Assembly: GCF_001953055.1 (NCBI RefSeq)
Contig: NZ_CP019044.1
Coordinates: 2,666,001-2,730,000 of the forward strand
Length of the DNA: 64,000 bases
Origin: Salaquimonas pukyongi
Lineage (GTDB): Bacteria > Pseudomonadota > Alphaproteobacteria > Rhizobiales > Rhizobiaceae
Direction of reading: 5' to 3'
Made by a program: the position numbers and the translations under genes. Positions within the stretch are counted from its first letter, which is position 1, and each line of letters begins with the position of its first letter. The notes under the pieces were generated by a model. That model ran no database searches. It was given only the letters and a program-made list of their open reading frames with translations, and was not told where the DNA came from. Shown piece after piece: positions 39,291-49,745 of the stretch.

Positions 39291-40916
39291 ATGGCAGATT
39301 CTGACACCGCTGGCGCGGAAGCGCCACATCCGGTGGAGACCGATTTCGAGATCGGCCAACACAACATCAACCCGTTTGGTCTCGACATTCACAACCCGGT
39401 CTTCATGATTTCCGGCCTGGCGATTGTCGCCTTCGTACTGGTCACCTTGATGTTCCAGGCAGAAGCGACGGAATTCTTCGGCTGGCTGCGGCCGTTCCTG
39501 ACGTCGACCTTCGACTGGTTTTTCCTGGGCGCTGCGAACATTTTCGTTCTGCTCTGCATCTTCCTCATGGTGACGCCTTTCGGCAAAATTCGCCTCGGTG
39601 GCGATGATGCCACCCCCGACTACAGTTACATCGGTTGGTTTGCCATGCTGTTTGCTGCCGGCATGGGCATCGGGCTGATGTTCTTCGGGGTATCCGAGCC
39701 GATGTCCCATTATGCTTCGTCCCTTGGCGGAACTGCTGCAGACGGTGGCGCCCGCACCGACTGGGCGCCGCTGGGTGCAGCCGCGGGAGATCCTGAAGCT
39801 GCCCGGAACCTTGGCATGGCGGCCACCATCTTCCACTGGGCACTGCATCCCTGGGCAATTTATGCGGTAGTGGCGCTGTCGCTTGCCTTCTTTTCCTTCA
39901 ACCGTGGTTTGCCGCTTACCCTGCGCTCGGCTTTTCATCCGATCCTGGGTGAACGGGTCTGGGGCTGGTGGGGTCACATCATCGACACGCTGGCGGTCTT
40001 CGCCACGCTGTTCGGTCTTGCAACCTCGCTCGGTTTCGGCACAGAACAGGCGCTGGCCGGTCTCAACTATCTGTTTGGCTGGGGAACCGGAAATCTCGCC
40101 CGGGTGATATTGATCGCCGGCATTACCGCGCTGGCGCTGATCTCGGTGCTGCGCGGCCTGGATGGCGGCGTCAAGGTTCTGTCGGAGATCAACATCGCGC
40201 TTGCAGCCCTGTTGATGCTGTTTGTGATCCTTGTCGGTCCCACCGCCACGATCATCGACACCATCGTCTCGGGCGGCGTTGCCTACGCCAAGGAACTGCT
40301 TCCCCTGTCCATGCCGTTTGGCCGTGAAGACGCCAACTTCTCCCAGGGCTGGACCGCCTTCTACTGGGCCTGGTGGATTTCCTGGTCACCCTTTGTCGGC
40401 ATGTTCATCGCCCGCGTCTCACGCGGCCGCACGGTGCGCGAGTTCGTCTTCTGCGTGATTGTCATCCCGACCCTAGTCTGCATTGTTTGGATGGGTGCCT
40501 TTGGCGGCACCGCCATTCATCAGGTCATGCAGGATGCTGCTGCACCGGTTAAGGACGCAGCACTTGAACTTAAACTGTTCGAGATGCTCAAGCCGTTGCC
40601 GCTGGCCGGTATCACCTCCTTCCTTGGCATCGTGCTGGTGCTGGTGTTCTTCGTCACCTCGTCGGACTCCGGCTCCCTGGTGATCGATACGATCACCGCC
40701 GGCGGCAAGACCGACGCCCCGGTTGCCCAGCGCGTTTTCTGGTGCACGTTCGAAGGCGTTGTCGCGGCAACCCTCCTGCTGGTCGGCGGAGCAGGTGCGC
40801 TGACAGCACTCCAGGCAATGGCGGTTTCCACCGGTTTCCCCTTCACCATTGTGCTGCTTGCCATGGCATTCAGCCTGGTCTTGGGACTCAATGAGGTGCG
40901 CAAGCAAGGCAGTTGA
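39291..40916 (+). CDS. BCCT-family betaine/choline/carnitine transporter
   Basis: This is a 541-residue, 12-span symporter. The family signature region appears as YWAWWISWSPFVGMFIARVSRGRTVREF, with the conserved Trp-rich helix, and the glycine-rich first repeat MLFAAGMGIGLMFFGVSEP. The start at 39291 follows GGGAGGACA. The C-terminal tail is very short, without the long osmosensing extension of BetT. It probably imports compatible solutes such as glycine betaine or choline. A strong terminator follows. Confidence 0.93.
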   Translation: MADSDTAGAEAPHPVETDFEIGQHNINPFGLDIHNPVFMISGLAIVAFVLVTLMFQAEATEFFGWLRPFLTSTFDWFFLGAANIFVLLCIFLMVTPFGKIRLGGDDATPDYSYIGWFAMLFAAGMGIGLMFFGVSEPMSHYASSLGGTAADGGARTDWAPLGAAAGDPEAARNLGMAATIFHWALHPWAIYAVVALSLAFFSFNRGLPLTLRSAFHPILGERVWGWWGHIIDTLAVFATLFGLATSLGFGTEQALAGLNYLFGWGTGNLARVILIAGITALALISVLRGLDGGVKVLSEINIALAALLMLFVILVGPTATIIDTIVSGGVAYAKELLPLSMPFGREDANFSQGWTAFYWAWWISWSPFVGMFIARVSRGRTVREFVFCVIVIPTLVCIVWMGAFGGTAIHQVMQDAAAPVKDAALELKLFEMLKPLPLAGITSFLGIVLVLVFFVTSSDSGSLVIDTITAGGKTDAPVAQRVFWCTFEGVVAATLLLVGGAGALTALQAMAVSTGFPFTIVLLAMAFSLVLGLNEVRKQGS

Positions 40917-40942
40917 ACGCTGGAGCTTTCATGAAAAAATCA

Positions 40943-40975
40943 GCCCGCCGGGATTCCCCGGCGGGCATTTTCTTG
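40943..40975 (+). terminator. Intrinsic terminator of the BCCT gene
   Basis: GCCCGCCGGG-ATTC-CCCGGCGGGC forms a perfect ten-pair stem followed by ATTTTCTT, about 25 bases beyond the stop. It may also serve the convergent secreted-protein gene. Confidence 0.88.
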
Positions 40976-40989
40976 TCTGCGCCGGTTGC

Positions 40990-41892
40990 TTACTCCGGAC
41001 CGAAATCACGGTTTGGCGCGGTGATGTTGAAAACCGAAACACCCGGTTGCGGCATGAACATTTCGATGCAGTTGCCGGGCCCGTCGGTAAACATCCAGGG
41101 ATGGGTCATATAGGTGTCGATGGAAAATCGCTCGCCCGGATTGAGCGCTGCATATTCCCTGGGCTGTCCATCAAACCCAATCCAGTAAACCGCACGAAAG
41201 CCCTCGCTGCGATTGATGAAGGTCATGCGCACCGGCACGTCGGAATTGCGTGAAACCTCGTTTGCAAGCTGGTCGCAGGTTGCCCAGCGCGGATCGAAAG
41301 GCTGATTGGCAGGGATTACCGGCTGCTGCCCGCCTTGATCGACACCACCCTGCGCATTGCTGTTTGGATTGAACTGGCCGTGATAGGCCGCACAATCGGA
41401 CAAAAAGGCGGAAATCGCCTGCCGGCTGCCGTTCAGCGGAATTTTGATGTCAATTCCGTTCACCCGGTAGGTCATGGTGGCCATGCGCATCAGCACCTGC
41501 CAGATCGGATCGGCCATGTCCGGCCGGATGCGCACGCCCGGATAATCCTCTTCCGAAAGCGGCGCCTTGACGGTGCCTTCAAAAAAGATCGGCCCGGCAT
41601 CGGCAAAAAACTCGATCCCGGTGACAGCCCCCTGCGCTGCATTGCGTGTCTCGGCAGCAAGTTCGAGCACTGGCAGACCGGCCGTGGAGCCTGCAAAGCA
41701 ATCGGCCCTGCCGACCACATGGTCGGTCTCGGGAACCCCGATCACAATGGTAGACGTCATGCGGCCCTTATTGCCCGGATCGTTGTACTGGCTGTAGGAC
41801 CAGACCATGTCAGGCGGAAACTGCGCCAACGCCGGCATCACGAAAAGGAAAAAGCCTGCCAGGCAAAGGCAGATACGGGCAAAGCGGGGCAT
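40990..41892 (-). CDS. Secreted protein with C-terminal VHL-beta-like domain
   Basis: This 300-residue protein has a signal peptide (MPRFARICLCLAGFFLFVMPALA). The N-terminal part (residues about 25-165) is an unrecognised domain, a Gln/Asn/Gly-rich linker follows near 175-195, and the last 75 residues resemble the beta domain of the von Hippel-Lindau protein: FINRSEGFRAVYWIGFDGQP, REYAALNPGE, and TYMTHPWMFTD. The human protein shows the same NRS, W-x-x-FDG, Y-x-x-L-x-PG and H-x-W-x-F-x-D pattern, including residues equivalent to Tyr98, His115 and Trp117 of the hydroxyproline pocket. Ligand and role in bacteria are unknown. Confidence 0.75.
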   Translation of the reverse strand: MPRFARICLCLAGFFLFVMPALAQFPPDMVWSYSQYNDPGNKGRMTSTIVIGVPETDHVVGRADCFAGSTAGLPVLELAAETRNAAQGAVTGIEFFADAGPIFFEGTVKAPLSEEDYPGVRIRPDMADPIWQVLMRMATMTYRVNGIDIKIPLNGSRQAISAFLSDCAAYHGQFNPNSNAQGGVDQGGQQPVIPANQPFDPRWATCDQLANEVSRNSDVPVRMTFINRSEGFRAVYWIGFDGQPREYAALNPGERFSIDTYMTHPWMFTDGPGNCIEMFMPQPGVSVFNITAPNRDFGPE

Positions 41893-42003
41893 CGCAAAAA
41901 CTCCATTTGCATCATCGCCCCCATCACCACGCTAAACGGTTTTCATCGCCCTGCATAGCAACCCGTGCCCCGGTAGCGCCGTGATGCAGGTTCAGATGAT
42001 CAG

Positions 42004-42825
42004 CTAATCCCGCCACGGCAGGGTGTTCTCAAGCCTGGGACCGATCCTCAACGGAGCAATATGGGTTGCCAACCCGGTCTGTTCGTCAATGTCCATTCCC
42101 ACACCACTTAGCGTCGCTTCACCCGATGCCGGCTCAAAACGCCCCTTGGGAATCTTCGAGATAAAGCGGTTGATCGGCTCTTCCTTGTCCATGCCAAGGG
42201 AAGAATCGTAATCACCGCACATCCCCGCATCGGAAAGATAGGCCGTACCGCCGGGAAGAATCTGATGGTCGGCGGTCGGCACATGGGTGTGCGTGCCGAC
42301 CACGGCACTGACCCGGCCATCGGCAAAGTGGGCAAAACACAGCTTTTCCGATGTCGCTTCCGCGTGAAAATCCACGAACACCACATCGGCGGCCACGCCG
42401 AGCGGTCCATCGGCAAGGATCGCTTCCCCACAGGCAAACGGATCGTCCAGTTCAGGATGCATGAAGACCCGGCCCATCAGGTTCATCACCATCACCCGTG
42501 CGCCATTGCGCGCCTCATAGATGTTAACGCCGCGTCCCGGCGTACCGGCAGGGTAATTTGCCGGACGCAGAAACCGCTCCTCCCCACCGGCGAAAGAAAG
42601 CGCTTCCTTCTGGTCCCATACATGATTGCCGGTTGTCATCACATCGGCCCCGGCTTCCAGGGTTGCATCGAAGATCGCCTGGGTAACACCGAAGCCGTTG
42701 GCGGCGTTTTCACCGTTGACGATGACAAAATCGGTCTTCAGAGACTGGATGAGGCCCGGTAGTTGCTCGAACACCGCCATGCGACCCGTGCGGCCCACCA
42801 TGTCTCCAAGAAAAAGCAACCGCAT
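42004..42825 (-). CDS. YmdB-family metallophosphoesterase
   Basis: This 273-residue protein matches the TIGR00282 family. It starts MRLLFLGDMVGRTGR with metal ligands Asp8 and others in VNGENAANGFG, TTGNHVWDQKE and VVGTHTHVPTAD. Characterised relatives are phosphodiesterases acting on 2',3'-cyclic nucleotides. It lies downstream of the 5-formyl-THF cyclo-ligase gene in the same direction, a common Rhizobiales neighbourhood. Confidence 0.93.
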   Translation of the reverse strand: MRLLFLGDMVGRTGRMAVFEQLPGLIQSLKTDFVIVNGENAANGFGVTQAIFDATLEAGADVMTTGNHVWDQKEALSFAGGEERFLRPANYPAGTPGRGVNIYEARNGARVMVMNLMGRVFMHPELDDPFACGEAILADGPLGVAADVVFVDFHAEATSEKLCFAHFADGRVSAVVGTHTHVPTADHQILPGGTAYLSDAGMCGDYDSSLGMDKEEPINRFISKIPKGRFEPASGEATLSGVGMDIDEQTGLATHIAPLRIGPRLENTLPWRD

Positions 42826-42881
42826 GTAATATCCTTCGCGCCCGCCCCGGCAATCATGTCCATTCTATCGTGCCAGCCGGA

Positions 42882-43460
42882 TCACCGGCCAGTCACAATA
42901 TACTCACGCTCGGTAATGACGGCATGCAAGGGCTGGTCGTGTTTTTCCACCGGCACGGCCTCCGCTTCCTGGCAGGAGAAGGCCAGCCCTTCAAGCCTGG
43001 GGGTGATACCCTTTCCAACAAGCCGGTCAATAGCCCGGTCATAGTGTCCCGCTCCATAGCCGATCCGCCCGCCGCTTCGGTCGAATACCGACAGCGGCAT
43101 GATCAGCAGTTCGGGATCAACCACCGGGGCGTCTTCTGCCGGGCCGCTGGTGCCAAAACCTGTCGGCACCAGTTCACCGCCCCGGACAAGTTCGCGAAAT
43201 ACGATGGTGGTCTTGTCGAGCACGACCGGCAGGCACAACCGCACGCCGCGCTGGCGCAAGGCATCCATCAGGGGCCTTGCATCAATTTCCGAGCGAATGG
43301 GGAAAAAGCCGGAAACCACCATGCCCGGCCGGGTTTTCAGATTGGCAGCACCAATGTCTGCAGCTTTCAGGCTGTATTCGATGCGCGTCATTGCATCAAT
43401 GGCATCGCGCCGGGCGAGCACCTGCTGGCGCAGCTTTGCCTTTTCCTCACCCAGGTTCAT
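42882..43460 (-). CDS. 5-formyltetrahydrofolate cyclo-ligase
   Basis: This 192-residue enzyme converts 5-formyl-THF to 5,10-methenyl-THF with ATP. The family motif near the C-terminus reads GGRIGYGAGHYDRAI, and an N-terminal basic segment (KAKLRQQVLARRDAI) contributes to ATP binding. It directly follows the 6S RNA gene, the same arrangement as ssrS-ygfA in many proteobacteria, and may be co-transcribed with it. Confidence 0.94.
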   Translation of the reverse strand: MNLGEEKAKLRQQVLARRDAIDAMTRIEYSLKAADIGAANLKTRPGMVVSGFFPIRSEIDARPLMDALRQRGVRLCLPVVLDKTTIVFRELVRGGELVPTGFGTSGPAEDAPVVDPELLIMPLSVFDRSGGRIGYGAGHYDRAIDRLVGKGITPRLEGLAFSCQEAEAVPVEKHDQPLHAVITEREYIVTGR

Positions 43461-43549
43461 TCTGCCTCCGCCCTTTCCTTCAGCCGCCCGAAAGTGGCCG
43501 TGCGTCCATTGCGAAAGGCCTGCCCTGAAAAGAAATCGGGGCGAGCCGC

Positions 43550-43697
43550 CTTGGCCGTGAGACGTTTTCGATCCCGGGAACCTACAAAGTAGGTGGGTGC
43601 CGTGTATCCGAACCCACGGGTCCGGTCAGGGACAGCTCCCTTAGAGATCGGTAAGGCCCCGGGAATTGTTTGTCTCACGCACCACGCAGCCCGCCGG
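43550..43697 (-). ncRNA. ssrS: 6S RNA
   Basis: On the minus strand GTGAGAC (43678-43672) pairs with GTCTCAC (43563-43557) to close a long rod-like RNA. Within it, CAATTCCCGGGGCC and TTCCCGGGATCG form inner stems around the open central bubble typical of 6S RNA. The position between zapA and the cyclo-ligase gene is diagnostic. A -10-like TATATG lies at about 43708-43703, giving an expected transcript of around 150 bases. 6S RNA sequesters sigma70 RNA polymerase in stationary phase. Confidence 0.9.
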
Positions 43698-43850
43698 CCG
43701 CACATATAATGCGGACAGGGCGCCGCCGCCAGAGTGAAATAGGCAAAAGCCGCCATTTTGTTTGCGCAACGACAAAAACGAGGCTGGCGGAGGATATGTG
43801 ATTGTACAAAATGCAAGAGCGTAGAAAGGGCGGCAGCCGGTGGCACGATG

Positions 43851-44225
43851 TTATGCGGTGGCTTTACCCTTGCCGGAGAGTTTGCTTGCAAGTTCGCCGA
43901 GCTTCTCGGCGATTTCAGCGACCTTCTTTGCCGCCTCCTCCTCGCTGGCGCTGGCTGCCTGCACCACATTCGAGGTCTTGTCGCGGTAGGAGGCAAGCTC
44001 ATCTTCAAGCTTGGCGATCTTCTTCTCCATCTCGACCAGTTCATCGGTCACCATGATCCCGGCCATCACCGTTAGCCGCTGGTCGCCGATTTCACCGAAA
44101 GAGCCCTTCAACTGGCCGACATAGGAATCCAGCTTGCCCGCCAGCTCGATAAGATGCGGTTCCTGGCCCTCTTCACAGGCCATGCGGTAGTTTCTGCCAT
44201 TGATGGTGACGCTTACGCTGGCCAT
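43851..44225 (-). CDS. zapA: Cell division protein ZapA
   Basis: This 124-residue FtsZ-associated protein begins MASVSVTINGRNYRMACEEGQEPHL, has the family motif around ELAGKLDSYVGQLKG, and a C-terminal coiled coil (LEDELASYRDKTSNVVQAASA). It cross-links FtsZ filaments. It lies eight bases downstream of the DUF4164 gene, so the two are in one operon, and 6S RNA follows. Confidence 0.93.
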   Translation of the reverse strand: MASVSVTINGRNYRMACEEGQEPHLIELAGKLDSYVGQLKGSFGEIGDQRLTVMAGIMVTDELVEMEKKIAKLEDELASYRDKTSNVVQAASASEEEAAKKVAEIAEKLGELASKLSGKGKATA

Positions 44226-44233
44226 GAAACGCG

Positions 44234-44521
44234 TTACTCCTGCTTGCTGCCGCCGCGGTCGAGCACACTGCGGATCGATTCCATCGCATCGACCAGCCGG
44301 CGCGAGACTTCGCGGTTGGCGCCTTCAAGCTGCTGGGCCCGTGCCTCTGCATTGTCGAGGGATTCAGCCAGCCGTGCCCGGTCGGCCCCCATGCGCTGAA
44401 CTTCGGCTTCGGCACCCGTCAATGCAGCCTCGCGGTCGAGACGGGCGTCAACCGCTTCCTCAAGCGCTAAAACGGCGCTTGCCAGTTTTTCCAGCGATGG
44501 CATGAGTTTGCCGCTCATCAA
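44234..44521 (-). CDS. DUF4164 coiled-coil protein
   Basis: This short protein of about 95 residues is predicted to be almost entirely helical (KLASAVLALEEAVDARLDREAALTGAEAEVQRM). It has the usual placement upstream of zapA in Rhizobiales. The start could be the first, second or seventh residue Met. It has no known biochemical activity; a role with ZapA in division is a guess from context. Confidence 0.82.
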   Translation of the reverse strand: MMSGKLMPSLEKLASAVLALEEAVDARLDREAALTGAEAEVQRMGADRARLAESLDNAEARAQQLEGANREVSRRLVDAMESIRSVLDRGGSKQE

Positions 44522-44944
44522 TCCCCGTTACCACAGGCCACTTCCGTTGCCGCTTTCCTGTTTTCCCGCCCCGTCAGGACAACGCCAGCCTGTCCGCATT
44601 ACCAGAACCCGCCGAATCGCCACAATGACAATCGGTTACCGCTGAAACATTAGACGCTGGACAAAGAAAACGTCAATCAGTGGGGCCAGCTTCCGGCAAA
44701 AACAACGCCCAGCCTGTGGAACACTACCCAAAGGCGCTGGGCAAAAAAGCTTCCCGCAACAGCCCGGGGCTTGCCGGGCACGCAATTGACTCCGCCAAGG
44801 CACCTGATATGAGTCCGCGCGAATTTCGGGGCATTTGCCCGCCGGCGCAACCAGTGCGAAGCGGCAAGGCCGGCCACCCACACCCGATCGGATGCCGATT
44901 ACCTGAAGCGACCCGATGACCTTTCTCCAACAAGACGGTTAACG
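44522..44944. other. Divergent intergenic region, DUF4164/zapA versus tkt
   Basis: About 420 bases carry no convincing gene. A promoter-like pair for tkt is seen at 44786-44813. CAATCGGTTACCG at about 44630 resembles a half of the palindromic sites used by LacI-type carbon regulators in alphaproteobacteria, but the match is weak. Confidence 0.5.
44786..44813 (+). promoter_or_regulatory. Candidate promoter of tkt
   Basis: TTGACT and TATGAG are separated by 16 bases, upstream of tkt by about 130 bases. It matches a housekeeping-sigma promoter reasonably, but no transcript start can be confirmed. Confidence 0.4.
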
Positions 44945-46936
44945 ATGAAAAACAACAAGGCAAAACTGCCAGAAATGGCAAATGCAATCCGCTTCCTTTC
45001 CATGGATGCCGTGCAAAAGGCCAATTCCGGCCACCCCGGCCTGCCCATGGGCGCAGCCGACATCGCCACCGTTCTGTTCAGCGAGCACATGAAGTTCGAT
45101 CCCAAGGAACCGAACTGGGCCGACCGCGACCGTTTCGTTCTGTCGGCCGGTCACGGCTCGATGCTGCTTTATTCAGCCCTGTACCTGCTCGGCTATGAAG
45201 ACATCGACATCAAGCAGATCAAGAACTTCCGGCAGCTCGGCTCGAAAACCGCAGGCCATCCCGAATACGGCCATGCTGCCGGCATCGAAACCACTACCGG
45301 CCCGCTCGGCCAGGGCATTGCCAACGCCGTGGGCATGGCGATCGCAGAACGCAAGCTTGCAGACGAGTTCGGCAGCGATTTGGTCGACCATCACACCTAT
45401 TGCCTGGTAGGCGATGGCTGTCTGATGGAGGGCATTTCACAAGAGGCAATTTCGCTCGCCGGCCACCTCAAGCTCAACAAGCTGATCGTCTTGTGGGACG
45501 ACAACGATGTTACCATCGACGGCAAGGTATCCCTTTCCGACTCGACCGACCAAATGGCCCGTTTCAAGGCTTCCGGGTGGAACGTGCTGCGCATCGACGG
45601 TCACAAGCATGCCGATATTTCCGAGGCCATCGAAAAGGCCAAGACATCGCCCAAGCCGACCATGATCGCCTGCAAGACGGTGATTGGCTATGGCTCGCCC
45701 AACAAGGCCGGCACTTCGGGCGTTCACGGTGCCCCGCTTGGCGAAGAAGAAATTGCCGCTACCCGCGAAGCGCTGGGCTGGAAATGCGGTCCTTTCAAGG
45801 TCGACACCGAGGTTCTTGATCTGTGGCGCATCGCCGGCCTTCGCTCCGGCCAGCAGCGCAAGGAGTGGGACAAGAAGCTCGCCTCGCTCGACCCCGAAAT
45901 CAAGGGCCAGTTCGAACGCCGCATGCGCGGTGAACTGCCCAGCGCATTCGCCGATGCCATGGCAGAACTCAAGCAGCAGCTTGCGAACGACACACCAACC
46001 ATGGCGACCCGCAAATCCTCCGAGGCGGTGCTGAAGACCATCAATCAGGTGGTGCCGGAAACCATGGGCGGCTCGGCAGACCTGACCGGCTCCAACAACA
46101 CCAAAACCGAAGACACGCCACCGATCACGCCGGACGACTTTTCCGGCCGCTTCATCCATTTCGGCATCCGCGAACACGGCATGGCGGCGGCCATGAACGG
46201 CATGGCGCTGCATGGCGGCATTCTTCCCTATTCGGGCACCTTCCTTGCTTTTGCCGACTATTGCCGTCCGGCAATCCGCCTGGCTTCCCTGATGGGCATT
46301 CGCGTCATCCACGTCATGACACATGATTCCATCGGGCTTGGCGAAGATGGCCCGACCCATCAGCCGGTCGAGCAGATAGCTTCGCTGCGCGCCATTCCCA
46401 ACCTGTATGTGATGCGCCCCTGCGACACGATGGAGACAGCCGAATGCTGGCAGGCCGCGCTTGAGGCAGAAAGCACGCCATCGATCCTGGCGCTCACCCG
46501 CCAGAACCTGCCTGCCCTGCGCACGGAGTTCAGCAAGGAAAACCTGTCGGCCAAGGGCGCCTATACGCTTTCGGCCTGCGACGGCGAGGAGCAGGTCACC
46601 CTGTTTGCCTCCGGCTCCGAGGTCGAGATCGCCATGGAGGCCAAGAAGCTGCTTGAGGCAGACGGCATCGGCACCCGTGTGGTATCCGTTCCCTGTTTCG
46701 AACTGTTCGAGGCACAGAGCGGCGAATATCGCAGGGACGTACTGGGCCAGGCGCCGGTGCGCGTCGCGGTGGAAGCTGCCGTCTCCCAGGGCTGGGAACG
46801 CTTTATAGGCGCCGATGGCGCCTTTGTCGGCATGTCCACCTTCGGCGCCTCCGCCCCCTACAAGGAACTCTACGAACACTTCGGCATCACCGCCGAGGCG
46901 GTTGCCGGCGCTGCGAAGGAAAAACTGGGCAACTGA
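44945..46936 (+). CDS. tkt: Transketolase
   Basis: This 663-residue TPP enzyme moves two-carbon units in the pentose-phosphate and Calvin-type interconversions. It shows the substrate His in [10 protein letters not shown], the TPP motif [13 protein letters not shown], and the pyrimidine-domain sequence [15 protein letters not shown]. It is the first gene of the tkt-gap-pgk group. Confidence 0.97.
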   Translation: MKNNKAKLPEMANAIRFLSMDAVQKANSGHPGLPMGAADIATVLFSEHMKFDPKEPNWADRDRFVLSAGHGSMLLYSALYLLGYEDIDIKQIKNFRQLGSKTAGHPEYGHAAGIETTTGPLGQGIANAVGMAIAERKLADEFGSDLVDHHTYCLVGDGCLMEGISQEAISLAGHLKLNKLIVLWDDNDVTIDGKVSLSDSTDQMARFKASGWNVLRIDGHKHADISEAIEKAKTSPKPTMIACKTVIGYGSPNKAGTSGVHGAPLGEEEIAATREALGWKCGPFKVDTEVLDLWRIAGLRSGQQRKEWDKKLASLDPEIKGQFERRMRGELPSAFADAMAELKQQLANDTPTMATRKSSEAVLKTINQVVPETMGGSADLTGSNNTKTEDTPPITPDDFSGRFIHFGIREHGMAAAMNGMALHGGILPYSGTFLAFADYCRPAIRLASLMGIRVIHVMTHDSIGLGEDGPTHQPVEQIASLRAIPNLYVMRPCDTMETAECWQAALEAESTPSILALTRQNLPALRTEFSKENLSAKGAYTLSACDGEEQVTLFASGSEVEIAMEAKKLLEADGIGTRVVSVPCFELFEAQSGEYRRDVLGQAPVRVAVEAAVSQGWERFIGADGAFVGMSTFGASAPYKELYEHFGITAEAVAGAAKEKLGN

Positions 46937-47174
46937 AAACGCCCGCAAGCATCACTTGCGCGAAACGTCCGTTTCCTGGCCGAATGGCAGCTTTTCCCCC
47001 TGTGCGGCAGTTCATCTGTGCACGGCGTGAAGATTCGCGCCGATAAAATCGTTTCAGGTACACGACACCGGGTGGCATTACCTTCCACAAAGGATTATGA
47101 ACGGCGCGGATTTCCTTGTGCCGTGCTTGTTACGCACAACTATTCTCAATCGCCGCTTTCCAACCGGAGGGAAC

Positions 47175-48188
47175 ATGTCGAAGAAAGTTCGTATAGCCAT
47201 CAACGGATTTGGCCGCATTGGCCGCAACGTCGCCCGCGCAATTTTCGAGTCGGGCCGTGACGATATCGATATCGTCGCCATCAACGATCTTGGCCCGGTT
47301 GAAACCAACGCTCATCTGATGCGCTATGACTCCGTCCATGGCAAGTTTCCCGGCGAGGTCACGGTATCCGGCGACCGCATTCACATCGGGCGCGAGAGCT
47401 TCAAGGTGCTGGCCGAGCGCGATCCCAAAAACCTTCCCTGGAAGGAAATGGACATCGACATCGCCATGGAGTGCACCGGCATCTTCGCTTCCAAGGAGAA
47501 AGCCTCCATGCATCTGGAAGCCGGCGCCAAGCGCGTGCTTGTTTCAGCCCCTGCTTCCGGTGCCGACAAGACCATCGTTTATGGTGTCAACCACGACACG
47601 CTGACCAAGGACGACATGGTCGTCTCCAATGCATCCTGCACCACCAACTGCCTGTCTCCGGTAGCCTTCGTGCTCCACAATGCCATTGGCATCGAAAAAG
47701 GCATGATGACGACCATCCACTCCTATACCGGCGACCAGCCGACACTCGACACCATGCACAAGGATCTTTACCGCGCGCGCGCTGCCGCCATGAGCATGAT
47801 CCCGACGTCGACCGGCGCCGCCAAGGCAGTGGGACTCGTCCTCCCTGACCTCAACGGCAAGCTCGACGGCATGTCGGTCCGCGTGCCGACGCCGAATGTT
47901 TCGGTTGTCGATCTGAAGTTCATCGCCAAGAAGAATACCAGTGCAGAGGAGATCAACGCGGCGATCAAGGAAGCTGCGGACGGACCGTTGAACGGCATTC
48001 TAGGCTACACCAACGATCCCAACGTCTCGATCGACTTCAATCACGACCCGCGTTCCTCGATCTTCCACATGGACCAGACCAAGGTCATGGACGGAAATCT
48101 GTGCTCGATCCTGACCTGGTACGACAATGAGTGGGGCTTCTCAAACCGCATGAGCGACACTGCCGTCGCCATGAGCAAGCTGATCTAG
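47175..48188 (+). CDS. gap: Glyceraldehyde-3-phosphate dehydrogenase
   Basis: This 337-residue NAD(P) enzyme of glycolysis starts MSKKVRIAINGFGRIGRNVAR after an ACCGGAGGGAAC ribosome site. The catalytic Cys lies in SNASCTTNCLSPVAFVLH, and the conserved His in TTIHSYTGDQ. The upstream in-frame region (26 codons) is not part of GAPDH. pgk follows after two tiny membrane-protein genes. Confidence 0.97.
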   Translation: MSKKVRIAINGFGRIGRNVARAIFESGRDDIDIVAINDLGPVETNAHLMRYDSVHGKFPGEVTVSGDRIHIGRESFKVLAERDPKNLPWKEMDIDIAMECTGIFASKEKASMHLEAGAKRVLVSAPASGADKTIVYGVNHDTLTKDDMVVSNASCTTNCLSPVAFVLHNAIGIEKGMMTTIHSYTGDQPTLDTMHKDLYRARAAAMSMIPTSTGAAKAVGLVLPDLNGKLDGMSVRVPTPNVSVVDLKFIAKKNTSAEEINAAIKEAADGPLNGILGYTNDPNVSIDFNHDPRSSIFHMDQTKVMDGNLCSILTWYDNEWGFSNRMSDTAVAMSKLI

Positions 48189-48209
48189 GCTCTGGAGCAG
48201 CGCGGCGGC

Positions 48210-48314
48210 ATGGTCACCTGGATCGATATCGCCGCGCTCATCCTGGCCATTGGCATTCTGGGTTATCTTTACGCCTGGCCACGGCTTCGCGGCAGGAACA
48301 AAGATGACCGGTGA
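48210..48314 (+). CDS. 34-residue single-span membrane protein
   Basis: ATG at 48210, with GGAG about 14 bases upstream, opens a 34-codon frame: a short N-terminus, one hydrophobic helix (IAALILAIGILGYLYAW) and a basic tail (RLRGRNKDD). It starts 21 bases after gap and its TGA overlaps the ATG of the next small gene, suggesting coupled translation. I do not recognise the family. The tight packing and membrane-protein composition make it more likely real than chance. Confidence 0.55.
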   Translation: MVTWIDIAALILAIGILGYLYAWPRLRGRNKDDR

Positions 48315-48516
48315 TGCATTTATTCCGGTGTTCCTCGCCGCTGCAGTGCTTATTGTGGTGCTGGCACTGGTCATTACCCGCTTGTCCCGCAACGCAATCC
48401 GGCGCGACGAGCGCCATGACGACCTTAACGCAAACCCGCACGATGGCCGCGGCACCGCCACCTGGATCGGCGTCAACAAGGCCTCCGGTGGCGATGATGA
48501 CCTCAACGATCCCTAG
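48304..48516 (+). CDS. 70-residue single-span membrane protein
   Basis: This small protein begins MTGDAFIPVFLAAAVLIVVLALVITRL, a single N-terminal span, followed by a basic then acidic hydrophilic tail ending GGDDDLNDP. It overlaps the preceding small gene by 11 bases and ends nine bases before pgk. It may be co-transcribed with gap and pgk. The function is unknown. Confidence 0.65.
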   Translation: MTGDAFIPVFLAAAVLIVVLALVITRLSRNAIRRDERHDDLNANPHDGRGTATWIGVNKASGGDDDLNDP

Positions 48517-48525
48517 GAAACTGCC

Positions 48526-49719
<1,194 letters not shown>

Positions 49720-49745
49720 AGAAAGCCAACCCGCAATGCAGGATT

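Noticed and set aside
43457-44044. 195-codon minus-strand frame across the 6S RNA
   Set aside because: It overlaps zapA in another frame and runs through a well-folded 6S RNA, with no domain.
45437-46948. 503-codon open frame opposite tkt
   Set aside because: It lies wholly antisense to transketolase and its composition is that of a complementary frame in GC-rich coding DNA.
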